Assembly (NCBI GenBank): GCA_964622235.1
Contig: CAZUNB010000007.1
Span: 1-34,956 of the forward strand
Length of the DNA: 34,956 nt
From: CAZUNB01 sp964622235
GTDB taxonomy: Bacteria > Patescibacteriota > Saccharimonadia > Saccharimonadales > JAGPDM01
Reading direction: 5' to 3'
Position 1 is the first letter of the stretch, and every line of letters starts with the position of its first letter. The notes below the pieces were generated by a model. The model made no database searches, had not been told where the DNA came from, and saw only the letters and a program-made list of their open reading frames with translations. Shown piece after piece: positions 22,558 to 31,042 of this stretch. The position numbers and the translations under genes are program-made.

Positions 22558-23646
22558 ATGAATAATATGTTTTATGATCCGAAAAAAGACTTCGAAGACA
22601 ACTTAACAAATGGACCGTATTTTGACGAGATTCCCAAGCTAGTTCGCGAAGGCGAACCACAGTTTAGTTTTCTTGGTTTCCCTCTCTACCTTCCTTTCGG
22701 TATAGGTGCTGGCCCCTTGCCTTCCAGTAAGCATGTTGAAGCAGCATTCAAGTGGGGCTATGACGTAGTTAATTATAAAACTCAACGCAGTGTGGCGTTT
22801 CGGGCCAACAAGTTTCCGCATGTCGTTGCAGTTGACACCGATGGTGATATTTCTTTAGAGAAAGTTAAGGAAGGATTGACTAAGTCTGACGATGATAAAC
22901 CAGTTGATGTCTCAAAGCTAAACATTACCAATTCATTTGGTAATCCGAGTAAAGGTCCAGATTATTGGAAAGAAGATATGGCGAGGGGTGTGGCATCAGC
23001 TGGTAAAGGCCAAATTATGATCGGTAGTGCTGTTGGCACTATTAAGGATGGTTTTACCCCAGAGAATTATTGGCAAGATTTTGCCGACACCGCGAAAATG
23101 GTCAGTGATGCCGGTGTGAAAATTGTTGAGGTTAACCTAAGTTGTCCCAATGTAGCCAGTGAAGGCGTTATTTGTTATACCAAAGATGCCGTAATCGAGA
23201 TATGCCGACGCAGCAAAGAAGCTATTGGTGACACTCCTCTAGTAATTAAAATGGGTCATTATGCAGACGAGCAGCAAAGTTTGCTCGAAGAGATAATTGC
23301 AGAAGTAGACCAATATATCGCAGCAATCTCAGGTATTAATACTTTATCGGCCGAACTTAGAGATAAGCAAGGTAAACAGGCTTTACCTGGTGAAAATCGG
23401 CTCAAAACAGGATTGTGTGGAGCGGGAATTAAGTGGGCAGGACTTGAAATGGTCGAGAGGCTAGCTGGTATCCGTGATCAAAAAGGTTATAATTTTGAAA
23501 TTATTGGTATGGGTGGCTGCATGACACCGGACGATTTTTTTGAATATCGAGAGGCTGGTGCCGATGTTGTACAAGCATGTACTGCACCAATGTGGAGCCC
23601 AACTTTAGCTCACGAAATAGCAAGCCAGATGAGAAAAAATGGCTAG
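22558..23646 (+). CDS. pyrD: Dihydroorotate dehydrogenase-family protein, class 1-like
   Basis: FMN enzyme oxidising dihydroorotate to orotate. 362 residues, longer than the usual 300-330. PFGIGAGPLPSSKHVEAAFKWGYDVVNYKTQRS gives the FMN and substrate lysine region. VNLSCPNVASEG carries the catalytic Cys of class 1 enzymes, and INTLSAEL and IIGMGGCMTPDDFFEYREAGADVVQACTA form the C-terminal phosphate site. No PyrK partner is nearby, which fits class 1A or a variant. The ATG at 22558 follows the -10; an ATG at 22546 overlaps it. The genes around supply the other UMP steps, which supports the assignment over a related dihydropyrimidine dehydrogenase. Confidence 0.9.
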   Translation: MNNMFYDPKKDFEDNLTNGPYFDEIPKLVREGEPQFSFLGFPLYLPFGIGAGPLPSSKHVEAAFKWGYDVVNYKTQRSVAFRANKFPHVVAVDTDGDISLEKVKEGLTKSDDDKPVDVSKLNITNSFGNPSKGPDYWKEDMARGVASAGKGQIMIGSAVGTIKDGFTPENYWQDFADTAKMVSDAGVKIVEVNLSCPNVASEGVICYTKDAVIEICRRSKEAIGDTPLVIKMGHYADEQQSLLEEIIAEVDQYIAAISGINTLSAELRDKQGKQALPGENRLKTGLCGAGIKWAGLEMVERLAGIRDQKGYNFEIIGMGGCMTPDDFFEYREAGADVVQACTAPMWSPTLAHEIASQMRKNG

Positions 23647-24223
23647 TTCGATTGATCGAACCGAAGAATCGGGGTTGAAGCCTATAGTTTTTTTTGATTC
23701 AGTAGCTTCGTTATTTCGGAGCTTTTTAATTTGGGTTCTTGGCTTGCCTGCCTACATGTTATTAACGATTGGTCTTACGGGCGCACTTTTAATCACATTA
23801 TTTCCGTTCAGCCAAAATCTTCAACCTGAATCGGGTGTTAGTGTCTCTGCGCCAGCACCTTCACTTTTGCTATCACCCCCGACCTTCTCTGGCACAATTA
23901 TGATGTGGGTTGGCCTACTAATGATGCTGGCAGCATTCTCAATCTTTATTCGTGCCGTTCGCCGTTTTTTCGAAGTGAGGATTTCTTTGTTGGAGCAACA
24001 TAGACTAATTTTTCTTAATGCATTGAGTATTATTTCCTGGGGAGTTATCTGGTTTAATCCAGTGGCACGTGAATACGTTCCAAGCTCAACCCTGAACGAG
24101 CTATATATACTAGTTCTAGTTGTAACCTTTATTAGTCTTGGTCTTGAGAGAATTTTTGAACGCCGTCGTGAGCATGTCGAAGAGACTGTCTTTGGTAATG
24201 AGCTTGATAACGAAGAGAAGTAA
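23639..24223 (+). CDS. Unrecognised membrane protein downstream of pyrD
   Basis: 194 residues, overlapping the pyrD stop by 8 nt and so likely co-translated with it. Four hydrophobic helices: about 28-55 (FLIWVLGLPAYMLLTIGLTG), 83-103 (GTIMMWVGLLMMLAAFSIFI), 123-141 and 150-166. A Ser/Pro-rich external or loop segment lies between the first two. The C-terminus is charged (ERIFERRREHVEETVFG). I do not recognise a family. A link to pyrimidine metabolism is only suggested by the overlap. Confidence 0.78.
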   Translation: MASSIDRTEESGLKPIVFFDSVASLFRSFLIWVLGLPAYMLLTIGLTGALLITLFPFSQNLQPESGVSVSAPAPSLLLSPPTFSGTIMMWVGLLMMLAAFSIFIRAVRRFFEVRISLLEQHRLIFLNALSIISWGVIWFNPVAREYVPSSTLNELYILVLVVTFISLGLERIFERRREHVEETVFGNELDNEEK

Positions 24224-24235
24224 TTCGCAGTAGAG

Positions 24236-25276
24236 TTACAATACTTTTTTAGCAGCAATAGCTCGTTCGTGATTTATAACACCATCTTGCATGACAATCT
24301 CGTTATTCAGAACGATATTTCGTACACGACCAAAAACTTGCCTGCCTTCGAATGGTGACCACTTGGCTTTACTTTGCGAGCCTTTTGTACTGTAGTGGTA
24401 TGATTCTTCGCTAATCTCGATATAAGTTTCATCATTAACCTCTAGATTGAACAACTTCGCTGGAATATTGTAGGTAAGATCGAGTAGCTTCTTGCGGCTA
24501 AGCCGATTCTCTTGTTCAGCTTGCAGAAGCAATGGCAGTGTTGACTCAAGCCCAGGAATACCAAATGCACCAGCTTTTTTATCTGCCTGTGTGTGTGGCG
24601 CATGATCACTTTCTATCAGATCAATCGCGTCTAAATTATCCCACAGGAATGAAACATTATTTCTGCTCTTTAAAGACGGTTTCATTTGAGCAAAAGCACC
24701 AATTCGCTCACCATCTTCTTCATTCAAAAATAGATGATGCGGCGTGACTCCACAGGTAACATTTCGACCAATATCTTTCGCTCGCATGATTTTAGTTAAA
24801 ATTTCTTGGCTTGGCATATGAGCAACATGGATGTGCCGATTAGATATATCGAGCGATTGGATGGCTAAATCAATTGTTGACTCTTCGGTGTGTAGTACTA
24901 TTGGTTTATCTTTTGGCCAGCGTTCGTAAATCTCTGCCAGTTTATTAAGGTCGAGCACGTAGCCACCAGTTGTAATATTTAGGTATAGCTTCAAGGCTAC
25001 CGCTTTTTGACTTGCTTCTTCAAATGTGTCGAGATTATCACCAAGCGAACCGTAGTAAAAGCCAATATTACTAAGTGCTTTTTGTTCACCAAGATTCCGT
25101 TTCTCATCAAGCCGTTCAATTGTCGTAATCGGCTTTGAGGTGTTCGGCATATCGAGCACAGTCGTAAAGCCACCAGCTAAAGCGGCTGCCGTACCACTGG
25201 CTAAATCTTCTTTTTCGTTTTGTCCCGGTTCACGCAAGTGAACGTGCACATCAATGAGTCCGGGTAATTTAATCAT
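24236..25276 (-). CDS. pyrC: Dihydroorotase
   Basis: Zinc amidohydrolase closing carbamoyl-aspartate to dihydroorotate. 346 residues. LPGLIDVHVHLREPGQ supplies the HxH metal ligands and substrate Arg; MPNTSKPIT the substrate Asn; KLYLNITTGG contains the Lys that may be carbamylated; HTEE and HVAHMPS the next His ligands; and IESDHAPHT the catalytic Asp. This is the CAD-like (class I) type rather than the E. coli PyrC type. The start at 25276 gives the common MIKLPGLIDVH opening and follows AATAAT by 6 nt. Divergent from pyrB. Confidence 0.94.
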   Translation of the reverse strand: MIKLPGLIDVHVHLREPGQNEKEDLASGTAAALAGGFTTVLDMPNTSKPITTIERLDEKRNLGEQKALSNIGFYYGSLGDNLDTFEEASQKAVALKLYLNITTGGYVLDLNKLAEIYERWPKDKPIVLHTEESTIDLAIQSLDISNRHIHVAHMPSQEILTKIMRAKDIGRNVTCGVTPHHLFLNEEDGERIGAFAQMKPSLKSRNNVSFLWDNLDAIDLIESDHAPHTQADKKAGAFGIPGLESTLPLLLQAEQENRLSRKKLLDLTYNIPAKLFNLEVNDETYIEISEESYHYSTKGSQSKAKWSPFEGRQVFGRVRNIVLNNEIVMQDGVINHERAIAAKKVL

Positions 25277-25282
25277 ACTTCT

Positions 25283-25291
25283 ATTATTGCA
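25283..25291 (-). promoter_or_regulatory. Extended -10 promoter of pyrC
   Basis: TGC-AATAAT on the minus strand ends 6 nt before the pyrC ATG. Predicted leaderless. Confidence 0.5.
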
Positions 25292-25320
25292 CACCTTGAT
25301 GTCTTCCTGAGAGGAATTTC

Positions 25321-25329
25321 TGTTATAAT
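25321..25329 (+). promoter_or_regulatory. Extended -10 promoter of pyrB
   Basis: TGT-TATAAT, with a leader of about 17 nt that carries the AGAGAGG ribosome-binding site (25340-25346) before the ATG at 25354. A small palindrome, TTCC-N5-GGAA (25304-25316), lies between the pyrC and pyrB promoters and could be an operator. Confidence 0.6.
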
Positions 25330-25353
25330 TTATGGATACGAAAGAGAGGTTTT

Positions 25354-26274
25354 ATGTCATTAGCAAATCGATCATTAGTGGCGATTAACGATTTTAGTAA
25401 GGATGAGTGGCTAGAGGTTTTGAACGAGGCTACGGCTATTAAGCAGTCAGGCTTAACTTCCCGTGCCGATGTGTTAAGAGGTAAAATAGTGGCTACTCTT
25501 TTCTTCGAAGCTTCAACAAGAACCCGAATGAGTTTCCAGGCGGCAATCCAAAGACTTGGTGGTGACGTAATTGGTTTCTCAAGCGCTTCGATGACCAGTG
25601 TTAAAAAAGGCGAAAGCCTTGAAGACACAATTCGCATGGTTAATGGCTATGCCGATGCAATTGTTATCCGTCACCCCGAAGCAGGTGCAGTAAATCGAGC
25701 ACTAGCTGTATCTAATGTCCCGATAATCAATGCTGGTGATGGTGCCAACGAACACCCAACACAAACATTGCTCGACCTATTCTCGATACAGGAGACCCAA
25801 GGGAAACTTGATAATTTGCACGTTGGTTTTGGTGGTGACAATCGCTACAGCCGCACTACGCACTCTCTTGTTAAAGCTTTGGCAGCATTTGATAATAATA
25901 TTATGGAGTTTATTTCTCCCGACGAGTTGACGTTACCTAGAGAACTTCGAGAGTTTTTACAAGATAACAGTGTGCAATTTTCTGAGACTGATCAGCTTGA
26001 AATGGTCCTTGACGACCTCGATATCCTCTATCTTCCGCGTATCCAGCAAGAACGTTTTGACGATCAAGCAGTTTTCGAAAAAGTAAAAAATGTATATCGC
26101 TTTGGTCAAGCTCATCTTGACATGACAAAAGAAAACTTTAGGTTGTTTTCTCCACTTCCCCGCATCGACGAGATTGATACAGCTATCGATGATGATCCAA
26201 AATCATATTACTTCAAACAAGCCGCCAATGGCGTGCCTGTCCGCATGGCTTTACTTCAAAAAATCCTTGGCTAG
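25354..26274 (+). CDS. pyrB: Aspartate carbamoyltransferase catalytic subunit
   Basis: Condenses carbamoyl phosphate with aspartate, the committed step of pyrimidine synthesis. 306 residues, normal. FFEASTRTRMSFQ is the carbamoyl-phosphate loop, KKGESLEDTIR the loop from the neighbouring subunit, IRHPEAGA and INAGDGANEHPTQTLLDLF the active site, and FSPLPRIDEI the Asp-side loop. No pyrI regulatory gene is present, so allosteric control of the E. coli type is not expected. The clear Shine-Dalgarno supports the start. Confidence 0.97.
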   Translation: MSLANRSLVAINDFSKDEWLEVLNEATAIKQSGLTSRADVLRGKIVATLFFEASTRTRMSFQAAIQRLGGDVIGFSSASMTSVKKGESLEDTIRMVNGYADAIVIRHPEAGAVNRALAVSNVPIINAGDGANEHPTQTLLDLFSIQETQGKLDNLHVGFGGDNRYSRTTHSLVKALAAFDNNIMEFISPDELTLPRELREFLQDNSVQFSETDQLEMVLDDLDILYLPRIQQERFDDQAVFEKVKNVYRFGQAHLDMTKENFRLFSPLPRIDEIDTAIDDDPKSYYFKQAANGVPVRMALLQKILG

Positions 26275-26292
26275 ATTTTTTGCAGAAAAAAC

Positions 26293-27191
26293 TTAATCCT
26301 TACCAGCTTGGATTAAATATATACTGATCGCAACTAGTGCAATTCCAAGCCATTGAAAGATACTTAATGACTCACCTATAAGTAGACCAAGTATTACAGC
26401 AATAACAAGTGCTACGCTTAACAAATCTGGGTAATGTGAGCATCGAGTAAAGATAAAGATTTGTAGTATGCTAAATAAGCAATCGCACTTACAAATACCC
26501 CGAGAAAACCTAGCGCTAACCAATCCATCGGAGCGATATTAGAAATAGAAGTTACGATATTGCCACCAAAAAAAATAAAAATTAGCAAGCTAGAAACGGC
26601 ACCAATCGTTGTTCTGACTAGTGTCAAAATTTGTGAAGAGATATCGAAGTTATTGAATATCTATTTGGCATATATTGTTGAAAATGCAAAAGAGAACGCA
26701 ACAACTATACCGAGAATCACACCTCGTAAATTTGCACCATCAAGCGTGCTAAAGTCGGTGTCAGTTTGAGACAACAGAATGACGCTCAATAAGCTAAGCA
26801 ATGTGGCTATTTTCGCTTTATTTGAAATTTACTCTTTCAGTAGGACTCCAGCTAGAATCACACCAATAGGTATCTCTAATCTCGAGAGCATCGCTGCGAT
26901 GATCGCGCCACTTGAACGAATCGAATCAACCATTAATATGTTTGGGATAGCAACTGCGACAATTGCAAGAAAAAATAAATGTATTTGTAATATTGGTTTA
27001 AGTTTTAAAAGTTCGTGCCGGTTTTCTTTATTCTTCATAATAAAAATTACCATAAAGATTGCGCCAATTCCGTTTCGAAGACCAGTTAAAAGACTTCCAG
27101 CTATGTTAAATGAAATGAGTTTCGTTACTACAGGCCCAGAACCCCAGAGACTTTGAGAAAGTAAGTTTAATCGAAAGCCTTTTTTATCCAT
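26293..27191 (-). pseudogene. Degraded EamA/DMT-family transporter
   Basis: A full-length (about 300-codon) two-half DMT transporter can be followed from ATG 27191 to TAA near 26293, but with three lesions. There is an in-frame TAA just after LLKE (around 26829) and an in-frame TAG after STIYAK (around 26665). A frameshift follows near 26440, after which LLSVALVIAVILGLLIGESL continues in another frame. Coding similarity remains clear on both sides of each lesion: the first half runs to AGVLLKE, the second from TLVRTTIGAVSSLL to IYLIQAGKD. The promoter looks intact. Sequencing error could explain one lesion but hardly all three. Confidence 0.85.
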
Positions 27192-27198
27192 GTAAGCA

Positions 27199-27204
27199 AT
27201 TATA
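27199..27204 (-). promoter_or_regulatory. -10 element before the DMT pseudogene
   Basis: TATAAT on the minus strand ends 7 nt before the ATG at 27191, the same leaderless geometry as active genes in the window. Confidence 0.45.
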
Positions 27205-27227
27205 CATGAGAGCAAGATATCGTTAGT

Positions 27228-27761
27228 TTATTGTTTAAGATATTCACTATCTTTCAAAAAAAAGTCAGCTTGTATACGGGATTTTAAAATGATTGATTCT
27301 ATGGATGTCCGTCTTAACAGTTTGATAATTTCTTGACGATGGGTTTTTCGCCAACGATAGATATATTTCAGGAATATCCAGTTGAGAGTTTCTTGCCACT
27401 CCGGATGCATACCTGGCCGCGATTTTTTATGATATTTAAACCTTCTTTTTAAAACTCCCCAGTAACAAATAATCAGTGGAATATCGAGAAAAATCACCAA
27501 GTCAGCAGCTTCAAACCGCTCAAGGATTACCGAACCGTCGTTGCCGTCAATAATCCATTTTTTTGGCTTGTTTAATGTTAACGAAAATTTCTTCCAAGTT
27601 TCACGATTATGTAAATAGTCCTTTTCAGGATCAAGAAAGAAATAATCTGAATGAACCAGTGGAAGTTTAGTTTTCTTTTGAAGCTCCAAAGCGAATGTTG
27701 TTTTGCCTGCCCCAGGCGAGCCTACAACTGATATGCGGTTTATTTGTTTAGTCCGTGCCAT
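27228..27761 (-). CDS. Adenylate-kinase-like P-loop kinase/ATPase
   Basis: 177 residues. P-loop GSPGAGKTT (14-22) after a short beta strand (ISVVG), then PLVHSDYF and WIIDGNDGSVILERFEAADLVIFLDIPLIICYWGVLKRR, the pattern of the AAA_17/FlaR-like group of small P-loop kinases. The acidic Asp in the second strand and the lid-region arginines (RRFKYHKKSRPGMHPEW) also fit. The substrate is unknown; such proteins are often annotated as 'DNA topology modulation' or adenylate kinase-like. The start ATG overlaps the carB end by 22 nt, so it is probably the last gene of carA-carB-kinase. Confidence 0.82.
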   Translation of the reverse strand: MARTKQINRISVVGSPGAGKTTFALELQKKTKLPLVHSDYFFLDPEKDYLHNRETWKKFSLTLNKPKKWIIDGNDGSVILERFEAADLVIFLDIPLIICYWGVLKRRFKYHKKSRPGMHPEWQETLNWIFLKYIYRWRKTHRQEIIKLLRRTSIESIILKSRIQADFFLKDSEYLKQ

Positions 27762-30700
27762 GATTGGAGGGAGCGGACACTAAATTTTTCATCTGCATTC
27801 TCTATCGAATCAACAATCGCCTCAGCCGCGAAAATTGTTGTTGCTATCGGGACATTGTTTTTGCGTGTTGCTATTCTGATGTAATCTCCATCAGCCTTTG
27901 CACCTCGTCCCATCGGTGTGTTGATAACGAGTTTAATTAAACCGCTATTGATTAGATTGGCTGCGTTGGTGCCATCGTGTGTTTCACCATCGGCTGTGAC
28001 TTTGGCGACTTCGATAGCGACTTGGACAAATTGTTCTTTGAGATATTTAGATGTACCACCCGTAGCAGCAATTGTGAATCCGAGCTCGATAAATTTTCGA
28101 GCAATTGGCAGCAGTGCTTCTTTGTCACGATTGGCAACCGACAAGAAAACGGTACCTGCATGGGGGATGTCATCCCCGCCTGCAACCAGTGCTTTAGCAA
28201 AACTGGTTGCAAAATTGTCTGAGACACCCATGACTTCTCCAGTACTACGCATCTCTGGACCTAGAATTGAATCAGCATCGGCAAAGCGACTAAAAGGAAA
28301 GACTGGTTGTTTCACTGCTACGAGCTTGGAATCGTGCACATTCTGGATTCGATTATGATCATCAATTTTAAATTTATAGACTTTACTCAAGTTTTTTAAC
28401 GATTCGCCGAGCATTATTCGGGTAGCAATCTTTATTAGTGGGACACCGATAGCTTTAGCAACAAATGGAACAGTACGACTGGCACGCGGGTTGGCTTCGA
28501 TGACATAAACTTCTTCATTTTTTATAGCAAACTGAACGTTCAGTAAACCTATCACTTCAAGATTCTTGGCAAGTTTCTCGGTAATCTCAATAAGTTTACG
28601 CGTGACTTTTCCAGACAAGAACTCGGCTGGTATCGCGCAGGCGCTGTCGCCACTATGGATACCAGCCTCTTCAACGTGTTGCATGATGCCACCGATGTGC
28701 GTCACACCTGTTTTGTCTCTCAAGGCATCAACGTCTACTTCAGTAGCTGATTCTAGGAAATGATCAATCAATACTGGACGGTCTTTACTCAATCCGCCTT
28801 CTCGACCAAGACTTCCGTCGGCTTTAATTTCCTTTAAGGCATTTTTAAGGTCAATATCGTTATAGGCGATCTGCATGGCTCGACCGCCGAGAACGTAACT
28901 TGGTCGGACCAAAACTGGGTACCCAACTTTTTTGGCAATCTTTAATGAATCTGTGGTATTGGTGGCTGTTCCACCTGCGGGCTGGTTAATTCTTAGTTTT
29001 TTACATAGCTTGTTCCACTCGTCACGATCTTCGGCTAAGTCGATACTTTTTGGTGATGTTCCCAGCACTAGTTCCGAATCGATTTGGTCGGCTAGTTTTA
29101 GTGGAGTTTGTCCGCCAAGGCTGACGATGACACCATCTGGTTTTTCGAGTTCAATGATATTTTGGGCGTCTTCAAAAGTTAACGGTTCGAAGTAAAGTCG
29201 ATCACTGGTATCATAGTCGGTGCTGACAGTCTCTGGGTTGCAATTAATCATTATTGATTCGTAGCCGGCCTCCTGGAGGGCAAAACTCGCATGGACACAA
29301 GCGTAGTCGAATTCAATTCCCTGCCCGATTCGATTCGGTCCACTACCTAGAATAATAACCTTCTTATTCTTTGATGGTACGGCTTCATTCTCATCTTCCC
29401 AGGTTGAATAAAAATACGGTGTTTCAGCTGCGAATTCAGCGGCACAGGTGTCAACAGTCTTGTAGGTTGGAAATACGTCTAGTTTTTGTCGGTATTCCTT
29501 AACCTTACTCATCGGTTTACCGAGAATATAGCCGAGCTGAGCATCAGCAAAACCGAGCTGCTTGAGGTGCTTCATTTCTTGTTTTTTGATGTCTTCTAAA
29601 CCCTTGCCTTTTAGGCTTTTTCTAGCTTCAGAAATTCGTGCCATCTGGACAAGAAACCACAGATCATAACCACAACTCTTACTAATTTCGTCCAAATCGA
29701 CTCCACGACGAATCAATTCTTCTACTGCATAGATCCGGTCAGGATTAGCGGTTGCTACATCCGCTAATAGCTTATTAGTTTCAATTTTCTTGAATTCAGC
29801 TTCACCTTCATCAGAGTTAAGCCCGAGTCTTCCTTGCTCAAGGCTTCGCAAAGCTTTCTGTAAGCTTTCAGGAAAGGTGCGACCTATAGCCATGACTTCT
29901 CCAACTGACTGCATTTGAGTACCAAGAATTGCTGGGATATCCGGGAATTTCTCAAAGGTCCATCGAGGGACTTTAGTGACAACGTAGTCTATGGCTGGTT
30001 CGAAACTGGCCGGCGTTTGTTTGGTTATATCGTTTTGAATTTCATCTAGTCGATAGCCTACCGCCAAAAGCGCAGCAATTTTAGCAATCGGAAAGCCTGT
30101 AGCTTTACTGGCAAGTGCCGAACTACGTGAAACTCTAGGGTTCATCTCGATGACTACTTGCTCACCATTTTCTGGGTTAACTGCGAACTGTACGTTACTA
30201 CCGCCAGTTTCGACGCCAACTCGTCGTAATACAGCGAACGATGCGTCGCGCATTTCTTGATATTCGCGATCGCTCAATGTCTGGGCAGGTGCGACAGTAA
30301 TCGAATCACCAGTGTGGACCCCCATGGCATCTACGTTTTCTATGGCGCAAATGATCACGCAGTTATCGGCATTATCGCGCATAACTTCCATCTCAAATTC
30401 TTTCCAACCTTTAAGCGATTGCTCAACTAAAATCTCACCAATTGGACTAGCCTTTAAGCCAAATTCGACGAGTTTTTTGAACTCTTCTTCGGTATTTGCA
30501 ATGCCGGTACCCTTGCCGCCAAGGATGTAAGCTGGGCGGATAATCATTGGTAAGCCAATTTCTTCTTTAATTGCTTGAGCTTCTAGTGGCGTGTGAGCGG
30601 TGCCAGACCGAGCCGACTTTAAGCCAATTTCGTCCATTGCTTCCTTGAACACTTGGCGATTTTCGGCTGTGTTAATAGATACGGCAGTAGCACCAATCAT

Positions 30701-31042
30701 TTCGACATTGTGCTTTTTTAGGATACCCAACTGCTCGATTTCCATTGCCAGATTGAGAGCCGTCTGGCCACCCAGGGTTGGTAAAAGCGCATCAGGCTTC
30801 TCTATTTCGATGATGCTCTCTAAGACTGAAGCCGTCAGTGGTTCGACGTACGTTGCGTCAGCGAAGTCAGGGTCGGTCATAATCGTAGCCGGGTTAGAGT
30901 TCGCCAAAATGATTCGATAGCCTTCTTCACGTAAAATCTTACAAGCTTGTGTACCGCTGTAATCGAACTCACAGGCCTGGCCAATCACGATTGGGCCGCT
31001 ACCGATTATCAAGATACTTTTAATGTCGGTTCGCTTAGGCAT
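27740..31042 (-). CDS. carB: Carbamoyl-phosphate synthase large subunit
   Basis: Makes carbamoyl phosphate from bicarbonate, ammonia (from CarA) and two ATP. 1100 residues, normal. Two homologous ATP-grasp halves: IGSGPIVIGQACEFDYSGTQAC (N-half) and ILGSGPNRIGQGIEFDYACVHA (C-half), each followed by a PAYILGGKGTGIA or PSYVLGGRAMQIAYN motif. The last ~140 residues form the MGS-like allosteric domain (LSVANRDKEALLPIARKF, ATGGTSKYL). GGAGAA before the ATG is the ribosome-binding site; the start overlaps carA by 8 nt. Supplies the pyrimidine pathway; arginine genes are not in view. Confidence 0.97.
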   Translation of the reverse strand: MPKRTDIKSILIIGSGPIVIGQACEFDYSGTQACKILREEGYRIILANSNPATIMTDPDFADATYVEPLTASVLESIIEIEKPDALLPTLGGQTALNLAMEIEQLGILKKHNVEMIGATAVSINTAENRQVFKEAMDEIGLKSARSGTAHTPLEAQAIKEEIGLPMIIRPAYILGGKGTGIANTEEEFKKLVEFGLKASPIGEILVEQSLKGWKEFEMEVMRDNADNCVIICAIENVDAMGVHTGDSITVAPAQTLSDREYQEMRDASFAVLRRVGVETGGSNVQFAVNPENGEQVVIEMNPRVSRSSALASKATGFPIAKIAALLAVGYRLDEIQNDITKQTPASFEPAIDYVVTKVPRWTFEKFPDIPAILGTQMQSVGEVMAIGRTFPESLQKALRSLEQGRLGLNSDEGEAEFKKIETNKLLADVATANPDRIYAVEELIRRGVDLDEISKSCGYDLWFLVQMARISEARKSLKGKGLEDIKKQEMKHLKQLGFADAQLGYILGKPMSKVKEYRQKLDVFPTYKTVDTCAAEFAAETPYFYSTWEDENEAVPSKNKKVIILGSGPNRIGQGIEFDYACVHASFALQEAGYESIMINCNPETVSTDYDTSDRLYFEPLTFEDAQNIIELEKPDGVIVSLGGQTPLKLADQIDSELVLGTSPKSIDLAEDRDEWNKLCKKLRINQPAGGTATNTTDSLKIAKKVGYPVLVRPSYVLGGRAMQIAYNDIDLKNALKEIKADGSLGREGGLSKDRPVLIDHFLESATEVDVDALRDKTGVTHIGGIMQHVEEAGIHSGDSACAIPAEFLSGKVTRKLIEITEKLAKNLEVIGLLNVQFAIKNEEVYVIEANPRASRTVPFVAKAIGVPLIKIATRIMLGESLKNLSKVYKFKIDDHNRIQNVHDSKLVAVKQPVFPFSRFADADSILGPEMRSTGEVMGVSDNFATSFAKALVAGGDDIPHAGTVFLSVANRDKEALLPIARKFIELGFTIAATGGTSKYLKEQFVQVAIEVAKVTADGETHDGTNAANLINSGLIKLVINTPMGRGAKADGDYIRIATRKNNVPIATTIFAAEAIVDSIENADEKFSVRSLQSWHGLNK

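Noticed and set aside
26779..27156. 125-codon plus-strand open frame
   Set aside because: Antisense to the DMT pseudogene; the minus strand shows clear transporter similarity.
26293..27191. Stop-codon reassignment as explanation for the broken DMT gene
   Set aside because: The stops are TAA and TAG plus a frameshift, and both codons end intact neighbouring genes.
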